Shown: positions 5,068-9,698 of the stretch, in pieces | How the letters are laid out: each line of letters opens with the position of its first letter | How positions within the stretch are numbered: position 1 is the stretch's first letter | Origin: Chloroflexota bacterium | Lineage (GTDB): Bacteria; Chloroflexota; Chloroflexia; JAMDCE01 | DNA: 9,698 nucleotides | Direction: 5' to 3' | Assembly: GCA_023489135.1 (NCBI GenBank) | Contig: JAMDCE010000162.1 | Coordinates: 1-9,698, forward strand | The notes under the pieces: generated by a model | What the model was told of the DNA's origin: nothing | The model's input: only the letters and a program-made list of their open reading frames with translations | Databases searched by the model: none | Translations under genes and position numbers: made by a program

Positions 5068-6428
5068 TAGGCTATCTTCCGGAGAGCCTCCACCAGCCGG
5101 TCAATCTCCGGACGGCTGTTCATCTCCGTCACGCAGAAGATCATCGAATCGGCCAGTTCCGGATAGCTGCGCCCGAGGTCATAGCCACCCACAATTCCGT
5201 CGTCCAGCAGCCGCCGGTTGATCTCCGCCGGATGGAGAGGACAGCGCACCACGAACTCGTTGAAGAAGGGCCACTCGTGGGCCAGTCTGTAGCCGGGCAA
5301 CTCCCCAATCCTGCGGGCAGCGTAATGGGCCTTATGGTAACACAGGTCTGCAACCTGGCGCAGGCCTTCTTTGCCCATGGTCGAGAGATAAATGGTCGCC
5401 ATCAGAGCATTAAGGGCCTCGTTGGTGCATATGTTTGAGGAAGCTTTCTCTCTTCGGATATGCTGCTCCCGCGCCTGGAGAGTCAAAACGAAGCCACGCC
5501 GGCCCTCGATATCCGTCGTCTCTCCCGCAATCCGTCCGGGGAGCTGTCGTAGAAAGCGCTCCCGGCAGGCCATCAGCCCCAGTGAGGGACCTCCAAAGCT
5601 CAGGGCATTTCCGAGACTCTGCCCGTCGGCCACGGCGATATCGGCGCCACAGCTCCCCGGCGGCTTTATTAGACCAAGGGAAATGGGATAGGCGACAACT
5701 ATCAGAAGCGCGCCGACCTTATGCGCGGCCTCGGCCAGATCGGCGAGGTTTTCCAGATGGCCGAAGAAGTTGGGCTGCTGCACCACCAGACAAGCCGTGC
5801 GGTCGTCTAACTTTGCGGTCAGCTTCTTTATGGTGTCGCCAGGGCGAAAGCCCACCGCTGGCTCCTCGACGATCTCCAGTTCGGGCCCCTGCGCGTAGGT
5901 CTGCACGACGGCGCGATATTCGGGATGGACGGAGGTAGGGATAAGTACCTTATCACGTCTCGTGATCCGACAGGCCATGCTCGCTGCCTCGGCCAGCGCC
6001 GAAGCGCCATCGTACATGGAGGCGTTAGCCACCTCCAGGCCGAGCAGCTCGCAGGTCAGACTTTGAAACTCGAAGATCGATTGCAGGGTTCCCTGGCTGA
6101 TCTCCGGTTGATAAGGAGTGTAAGAGGTATAGAACTCGGAGCGACCGGCCAGGTGTCCGACGACACTGGGAATAAAGTGATTGTAGGCCCCGGCGCCAAG
6201 AAAACAGGCGTAGCGATCCAGGTCGACATTCTCCCGGCTCAGCTCCGACAGATGAGTCTTGGCCTCCAGCTCGGAAAGCGCGGGAGGAAGATCAAGCGTA
6301 GGAAACCGCAGGTTCTCTGGGACATCCGCGAAGAGGTCCTCGGCCCTGGCCACGCCAATGGCCTCCAGCATCTTCTTCCGGTTGGCCTCCGTATGGGGTA
6401 TAAACTGGACTCTCCTGGTCTTTCGCAT
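5067..6428 (-). CDS. gcvPA: Glycine dehydrogenase (decarboxylating) subunit 1, P-protein alpha
   Basis: A 453-residue N-terminal half of the split glycine cleavage P-protein, close to the usual length of about 450. Family landmarks are FIPHT (9-13), FLGAGAYNHFIPSVV (77-91), YTPYQPEISQGTLQ (103-116), NASMYDGASALAEA (135-148) and a C-terminal block with TREQH-like and SNICTNEAL segments (about 319-339). GcvPA pairs with GcvPB to decarboxylate glycine and load the aminomethyl group on the lipoyl arm of GcvH. The PLP-bearing lysine is in GcvPB, so this subunit cannot act alone. gcvPB usually follows directly, but here the next gene is a lipoprotein. The start lies 48 nt after gcvH and has only a poor ribosome binding site (GAAGAG close to the ATG). 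The N-terminus MRKTRRVQFIPHT is a few residues longer than common homologues, so a slightly different start is possible. Confidence 0.95.
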   Translation of the reverse strand: MRKTRRVQFIPHTEANRKKMLEAIGVARAEDLFADVPENLRFPTLDLPPALSELEAKTHLSELSRENVDLDRYACFLGAGAYNHFIPSVVGHLAGRSEFYTSYTPYQPEISQGTLQSIFEFQSLTCELLGLEVANASMYDGASALAEAASMACRITRRDKVLIPTSVHPEYRAVVQTYAQGPELEIVEEPAVGFRPGDTIKKLTAKLDDRTACLVVQQPNFFGHLENLADLAEAAHKVGALLIVVAYPISLGLIKPPGSCGADIAVADGQSLGNALSFGGPSLGLMACRERFLRQLPGRIAGETTDIEGRRGFVLTLQAREQHIRREKASSNICTNEALNALMATIYLSTMGKEGLRQVADLCYHKAHYAARRIGELPGYRLAHEWPFFNEFVVRCPLHPAEINRRLLDDGIVGGYDLGRSYPELADSMIFCVTEMNSRPEIDRLVEALRKIA

Positions 6429-6476
6429 CTCTTCGCCGCCCTCGCGCCTGAGTTTCCCCTGGAGAGACTCAAGGCC

Positions 6477-6857
6477 CTAGGCCGTCTGCTCCTCATAATC
6501 GTGCGCCGTGAGAAGACCGTCCATCTCGGCCGGGTTGCTGGGCTTGATCTTGACCAACCAGCCCGCTCCATAGGGATCCTTGTTGACGAGCTCCGGCCTA
6601 TCCAAGACCTCCTCGTTCACGGCGGTGATCTCTCCGTTCAGCGGCGCATAGAGATCGGAAACCGCCTTGACCGATTCAATCGTTCCAAAGACGATGTTCT
6701 GGTTCAGCGGGGAGCCAACCTCCGGCAGCTCTACGAAAACGACATCGCCTAACTGGTCCTGCGCGAAATCCGTGATACCTATGGTGGCCTCTCCGTTCTC
6801 AAGCTTAGCCCATTCGTGCTCTTTTGAGTAGCGGCGATCCTCTGGATTCTTTGCCAT
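6477..6857 (-). CDS. gcvH: Glycine cleavage system H protein
   Basis: A 126-residue lipoyl carrier protein of normal length. The signature ESVKAVSDLYAP places the lipoylated lysine at K64. The N-terminal YSKEHEW, the GITDFAQDQLGD segment (27-38) and the late NKDPYGAGWLVKI stretch are typical. It shuttles the aminomethyl group from the P-protein to GcvT and then reducing equivalents to the L-protein. The ATG is supported by AAAGGAG seven bases upstream. It has its own candidate promoter at 6963-6991, in the 143-nt gap behind gcvT, and is followed by gcvPA after 48 nt. Confidence 0.97.
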   Translation of the reverse strand: MAKNPEDRRYSKEHEWAKLENGEATIGITDFAQDQLGDVVFVELPEVGSPLNQNIVFGTIESVKAVSDLYAPLNGEITAVNEEVLDRPELVNKDPYGAGWLVKIKPSNPAEMDGLLTAHDYEEQTA

Positions 6858-6962
6858 TGCCCCGCTCCTTTAAGCGTTTGGTTATTGCCAGGGTAGGTTT
6901 CACCTTCGGTTCAGGCGGTCAAAATGCAGTGTAAGTGAATCTTGAGCCACGCCCTGAAGTCT

Positions 6963-6991
6963 AGGATAACAGGCAAGCACCTGCTTGTCAA
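6963..6991 (-). promoter_or_regulatory. Promoter between gcvT and gcvH with palindromic spacer
   Basis: On the minus strand TTGACA (complement of 6986-6991) and TATCCT (complement of 6963-6968) are separated by exactly 17 bases, 6/6 and 4/6 matches. Start would be near 6956, with a leader of about 100 nt to gcvH. CAAGCA-CC-TGCTTG (6974-6987), a 6+6 inverted repeat, covers the spacer and touches the -35, where a repressor or activator could bind. It is not followed by T residues, so it does not look like a gcvT terminator. Confidence 0.6.
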
Positions 6992-7000
6992 CTGAGATGG

Positions 7001-8110
7001 CTAAACCTTCCGGTAAAAAGGGAGGCGTACGACGTGAGCGTGGTGACGCCTCTCTCTGATGATTATGTCAAATGCGGTGCCTGGTGAGGCCATTTCTACG
7101 GGGACGTAACCCAGGCCTATCTCTTTGTCGAGGGTCGGAGAGTAGCTGCCGCTGGAGACGCATCCGACGACGCTATCGCCGCTCACGATGGGATAGTGCT
7201 GCCTGGGAACAGCGCGGTCTAGCATCTCGAAGCCAATGAGTTTGTGTCTCACTTCCTCCCGCAGCCGCGAAAGGGCCTCGCGACCGACGAACTCACCTTT
7301 TCCCAGCTTGATGGTCGGGCCGAGACCGGCCCCGTAGGGATTGGTGCTTAGGTCGATCTCGTGGCCGTAGAGGGCGTAAGCTGCTTCCAGCCGAAGAGTA
7401 TCCCGGGCCCCCAGCCCGGCTGGCCGCACCCCTTCTCCTCTACCTTCCTCTAGAAGTCGATTCCAAAGGGACACTGCATCCCCAACATCCAGGTACAGCT
7501 CGAATCCGTCCTCGCCCGTATAGCCGGTGCGGGCGATAAGGGCCTGCAATCCGGCCACTTGGCCAGAGGCCGATCGATAGCGTCCCAGCGTCCCCAGGTT
7601 TAGCGAGGTCAGGCGCTGCAGAATCTCGGCCGACTGGGGGCCCTGGATAGCCATCATGGCCAGGCTTAATGACACGTCGGCGATTTCAACCCCATCCATA
7701 TCCCAAGCTCGTCGCAAAGACGCCAACCAATTCAAATCATTCTCCGCGTTCACCGCGTTGACCACTAATAGGTAGCGGTCGGGGAGCCGGTAATAGACGA
7801 GGTCGTCGATAATCCCGCCATCGGGACGGCAAACGAGCGAGTACTGCGCCTGGCCCGCGGACAGGCGGCTCACGTCGTTGGTGATAGCTCGTTGGAGAAA
7901 AGAAAAGGCCTCGGGGCCCCGAACCTCCAGGCGGCCCATGTGGGAGAGATCGAAGAGCCCGGCGGCTTGCCGCACCGCCTGATACTCATCTATGACGCCA
8001 GAGTACCACTCCGGCATCGCCCACCTCTCGAAGACCATCATTCGGGCCCCAAGATCTAGATGGCACTGGTATAGGGGCGTTTTCTTGATCTTCTCTTCTC
8101 GCTCGTCCAT
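7001..8110 (-). CDS. gcvT: Aminomethyltransferase, glycine cleavage T protein
   Basis: A 369-residue GcvT of standard length. It transfers the methylene group from aminomethyl-lipoyl GcvH to tetrahydrofolate and releases ammonia. Landmarks are KKTPLY (9-14), FDLSHMGR (53-60), CRPDGGIIDDLVYYRL (94-109) with D102 in the position of the conserved catalytic Asp, VNAVNAENDLNW (117-128), ARTGYTGEDGFELY (193-206), GARDTLRLEA (234-243) and SGSYSPTLDKEIGLGYV (320-336). FERWAMP (27-33) replaces the more usual FAGWEMP, a mild deviation. The ATG at 8110 begins a short charged extension before KKTPLY. A ribosome binding site, GGAGAGGAG, is present but about 11 nt away, longer than normal. It is the first gene of the gcv block and is transcribed away from the unknown gene at 8207. 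Confidence 0.95.
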   Translation of the reverse strand: MDEREEKIKKTPLYQCHLDLGARMMVFERWAMPEWYSGVIDEYQAVRQAAGLFDLSHMGRLEVRGPEAFSFLQRAITNDVSRLSAGQAQYSLVCRPDGGIIDDLVYYRLPDRYLLVVNAVNAENDLNWLASLRRAWDMDGVEIADVSLSLAMMAIQGPQSAEILQRLTSLNLGTLGRYRSASGQVAGLQALIARTGYTGEDGFELYLDVGDAVSLWNRLLEEGRGEGVRPAGLGARDTLRLEAAYALYGHEIDLSTNPYGAGLGPTIKLGKGEFVGREALSRLREEVRHKLIGFEMLDRAVPRQHYPIVSGDSVVGCVSSGSYSPTLDKEIGLGYVPVEMASPGTAFDIIIRERRHHAHVVRLPFYRKV

Positions 8111-8128
8111 AGCTTGCCCAACTCCTCT

Positions 8129-8147
8129 CCGCCTTTACATCAGGCGG
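8129..8147. promoter_or_regulatory. Palindrome in the divergent gcvT / unknown-gene region (candidate operator)
   Basis: CCGCCT (8129-8134) and AGGCGG (8142-8147) form a perfect 6+6 inverted repeat with a 7-base centre. It overlaps the -35 box of the plus-strand promoter (8134-8139) and lies just upstream of the gcvT ribosome binding site on the other strand. A protein bound here could affect both genes; alternatively it is a hairpin in the gcvT leader. Confidence 0.4.
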
Positions 8148-8162
8148 CCAATTTGCTATAAA
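8134..8162 (+). promoter_or_regulatory. Sigma-70-type promoter for the unknown gene at 8207
   Basis: TTTACA (8134-8139), a 17-base spacer and TATAAA (8157-8162) give 5/6 matches in both elements. Start would be near 8169, about 38 nt before the ATG at 8207. The same AT-rich stretch may serve gcvT: TTTGCA and TTTATA, 16 bases apart on the minus strand, are a weaker pair whose -10 covers the same bases. Confidence 0.6.
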
Positions 8163-8206
8163 TACATTTCTCCTTGCCTGCAAACGGAACTCTAGAAAGA
8201 ACGATC

Positions 8207-8689
8207 ATGAATGTGATGCGACTGACGGTGGTAGATAGCAGGGGGAACATTAGCTTCATCGCCCCCTGCCATTCTCTGAAGGCTCTGGTGGCTGGCTGCA
8301 GCGCTCAACCTAAGACGTTAGATGACTTGCTCGTTGCCGCCGAGCCCTACGATGCTCGTTTGCGAGCGTACGTTCTGGGGGGTCTAGCCGTCTTTCACGA
8401 GCATAATATCGACGGCCATTACGATAATATCCATGCCGCCCTTGTTACCGCACAACCTAACAGCACCCCGGTATTCCGTGTGGTCGACGACATAACCAGA
8501 CAGGCCAGTCTCCAACCGGTCAAAGCCGGTCTAGTCGTCTTCAATCTGAACGAGAAGCGGATAATCCAGGTACAAAACACCTACGCCGAGATCAAGCGGG
8601 TTGACCGGGGACGGGTCCGGGATGAAGGACTTCCCACCAAGCAGATCTATCGTTATAAGCTGCCGTCCGACTGGGCCATAGTGCCCTAG
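8207..8689 (+). CDS. Unrecognised 160-residue protein, divergent from gcvT
   Basis: I do not recognise this family. The protein is soluble-looking, with no signal peptide, membrane segment or metal-binding Cys/His cluster. Residues 1-60 read as mixed alpha/beta. Residues 60-78 (LAVFHEHNIDGHYDNIHAA) are His/Asp-rich but fit no motif I know. The C-terminal third (about 105-160) alternates beta-like segments (AGLVVFNLNEKRIIQVQ) with a basic stretch and ends SDWAIVP. The ATG at 8207 is chosen over a TTG at 8174 because the predicted transcript starts near 8169, leaving almost no leader for the TTG. The ribosome binding site is weak (AGAAAGAA). A good promoter, an isolated full-length frame and clean borders support a real gene. 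It shares its control region with gcvT and converges with tyrA. Confidence 0.7.
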   Translation: MNVMRLTVVDSRGNISFIAPCHSLKALVAGCSAQPKTLDDLLVAAEPYDARLRAYVLGGLAVFHEHNIDGHYDNIHAALVTAQPNSTPVFRVVDDITRQASLQPVKAGLVVFNLNEKRIIQVQNTYAEIKRVDRGRVRDEGLPTKQIYRYKLPSDWAIVP

Positions 8690-8784
8690 CTTCCGCGCTC
8701 ACCCTCATCTGCTACATGCCGGGAAGAAGGCAGCGCATTGGCTTGCCATACCCTCCGCTGGATGCAGTCTGCCTCTGGAGTTGC
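8690..8784. other. Spacer between converging genes, no terminator seen
   Basis: The 95-bp gap between the unknown plus-strand gene and tyrA holds only short, weak inverted repeats (for example TGCC...GGCA near 8717-8732) and no T-run on either strand. I see no intrinsic terminator, so convergent transcripts may overlap or end by Rho. Confidence 0.4.
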
Positions 8785-9675
8785 CTATTTCGGCTGGCGC
8801 GACTCCCACCAATCATCTCTCGCCTCCTTTGCTTTGGCAAACGAAGCTCGCAACTCCTCGGCCTGACGCTCGGCCACCATCTCTCTAAGGTCAGTCAGGC
8901 AGCGCAGATACTCATCTAGCCAGCGAAGAATTGCATCCCGATTACTGAGGCAGATGTCGCGGTACATCAAGGGGTCGCCAGAAGCAAGACGGGAAGTGTC
9001 GCGAAATCCGCTGGAGGCCACTTTCCGAAGCTCCGGCCAGGACGGACTGCTGGTCACCGCCTCGACTAGAGCCGTGGATAGAAGGAAAGGTAAGTGGCTT
9101 ACGGCGGCGACGAAGCCGTCGTGCTCAATGGGATCGACAAAATAGGGTCGCCCGCCCACGGCCTCAACCAGGGCGACGATGCGCACCACCGATTCTTCCC
9201 TGACCCCAGAACTGGGGGTCAGGCAGTAAGTGCAGTTGTCAAAGAGGCTCGCCTCGGCCGCCTCCAGACCGTCAACCTTGCCGGCCATGGGATGCCCCCC
9301 TACGAAATCCACCTCTTTGGGGAGGCAATCTTCGGCCCAGGCCATCACCTGAGCCTTGGTGCTGGCAACGTCGGTGACTACAGACCCCGGGGCCAGGTGC
9401 GGCGCAATGGCTTGGAAGATCTCTTGCATTGCCAGCACGGGAGTGGAAACCACGACCACATCGGCCTCCTTCACCGTGGAGATCAAGTCCGCTCTGACCT
9501 CGTCTACCACGCGCATCTTCTCCGCCAACTCTCGACTCTCCGCCGAGCGCGTCCAACCGAGGAGACGAGGCCTTGCCCGACCCTCCCTGGGCGCGCGCTG
9601 GAGAGCCAGGCCGAAGGAGCCTCCGATCAAACCCAGCCCGACAATGGACACGACCCTGACTGGTCTATCGCTCAT
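8785..9675 (-). CDS. tyrA: Prephenate dehydrogenase
   Basis: A 296-residue monofunctional TyrA that oxidatively decarboxylates prephenate to 4-hydroxyphenylpyruvate in tyrosine synthesis. The N-terminal Rossmann domain carries GLGLIGGS (13-20) for NAD(P). GGHPMAG (126-132) holds a conserved active-site His. EHDGFVAAVSHLP (184-196) and GFRDTSRLASGDP (223-235) belong to the C-terminal catalytic/dimer domain. No chorismate mutase or ACT domain is attached. An in-frame GTG at 9681 lies inside the ribosome binding site (AAGGAG), so the ATG at 9675, five bases after that site, is the start. Only 23 bp of upstream sequence is visible, and any aromatic-pathway operon would lie beyond the window edge. 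The C-terminus (EARDDWWESRQPK) is charged and not diagnostic. Confidence 0.95.
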   Translation of the reverse strand: MSDRPVRVVSIVGLGLIGGSFGLALQRAPREGRARPRLLGWTRSAESRELAEKMRVVDEVRADLISTVKEADVVVVSTPVLAMQEIFQAIAPHLAPGSVVTDVASTKAQVMAWAEDCLPKEVDFVGGHPMAGKVDGLEAAEASLFDNCTYCLTPSSGVREESVVRIVALVEAVGGRPYFVDPIEHDGFVAAVSHLPFLLSTALVEAVTSSPSWPELRKVASSGFRDTSRLASGDPLMYRDICLSNRDAILRWLDEYLRCLTDLREMVAERQAEELRASFAKAKEARDDWWESRQPK

Positions 9676-9698
9676 CGCCACTCCTTGGACTCCGTCTC

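Noticed and set aside
5925..6752. Long plus-strand open frame opposite gcvPA and gcvH
   Set aside because: It runs antisense to two genes with unmistakable family motifs and has no recognisable domain, so it is a shadow of high-GC coding sequence.
6858..7000. Possible glycine riboswitch before gcvH
   Set aside because: A short CCGAAGG-like string is present, but the paired aptamer pattern and the CUCUCAGG...GGACAG block are missing. The gcvT leader (8111-8170) is also too short and lacks them.
9676..9681. GTG at 9681 as the tyrA start
   Set aside because: The GTG lies inside the AAGGAG ribosome binding site, which is correctly spaced for the ATG at 9675.

Overview
This 9.7 kb window is ordinary bacterial chromosome with fairly high GC, densely packed and mostly read on the minus strand. 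The glycine cleavage P-protein is of the split type (a separate gcvPA). There is an iron-sulfur flavoprotein of a kind common in anaerobes, and a small lipoprotein beta-propeller. Two intergenic spacers carry debris that looks like short dispersed repeats common in environmental genomes. A Chloroflexota-like or other deep-branching, possibly anaerobic, bacterium would fit, but no marker gene here settles the taxon. I see no phage, integrase, transposase, CRISPR array, rRNA or tRNA.

Layout: (1) Bases 2-634 (+) are the 3' part of a metallophosphoesterase whose last codons run into a GGGTTAG/GGGTTAA tandem repeat. (2) Bases 727-2186 (-) hold an iron-sulfur flavoprotein and, 197 nt downstream, a cyclase-family (kynurenine formamidase-like) metal-dependent hydrolase. 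A near-consensus promoter with a palindrome at its predicted start site lies upstream of the flavoprotein. (3) Bases 2448-2956 (+) are a decayed dhaL (DAK2) gene that lacks its N-terminal nucleotide/Mg-binding segment and carries a frameshift. (4) Bases 2969-3688 (-) are two tightly coupled 118-residue cupins. (5) Bases 3689-4155 have no gene but contain five consecutive inverted repeats. The central four arms can pair in two mutually exclusive ways, so this may be a structured RNA or leader. (6) Bases 4156-8110 (-) are the glycine cleavage block gcvT, gcvH, gcvPA, followed by an overlapping WD40-like lipoprotein gene. (7) Bases 8207-8689 (+) encode an unrecognised 160-residue protein transcribed divergently from gcvT. 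(8) Bases 8785-9675 (-) are prephenate dehydrogenase (tyrA).

The functional core is the glycine cleavage system. GcvPA and a GcvPB partner would decarboxylate glycine, GcvH carries the aminomethyl group on lipoyl-lysine, and GcvT passes the one-carbon unit to tetrahydrofolate. gcvPB, which carries the PLP lysine, is not here; the lipoprotein occupies the place where it usually lies. A separate promoter between gcvT and gcvH suggests the block is not one simple transcript.

The items most worth a second look are the hairpin cluster at 3748-3993, the missing gcvPB, the palindrome in the divergent gcvT promoter region together with the unknown gene it faces, and the dhaL remnant. I did not find convincing evidence of a wholly new multi-gene system.
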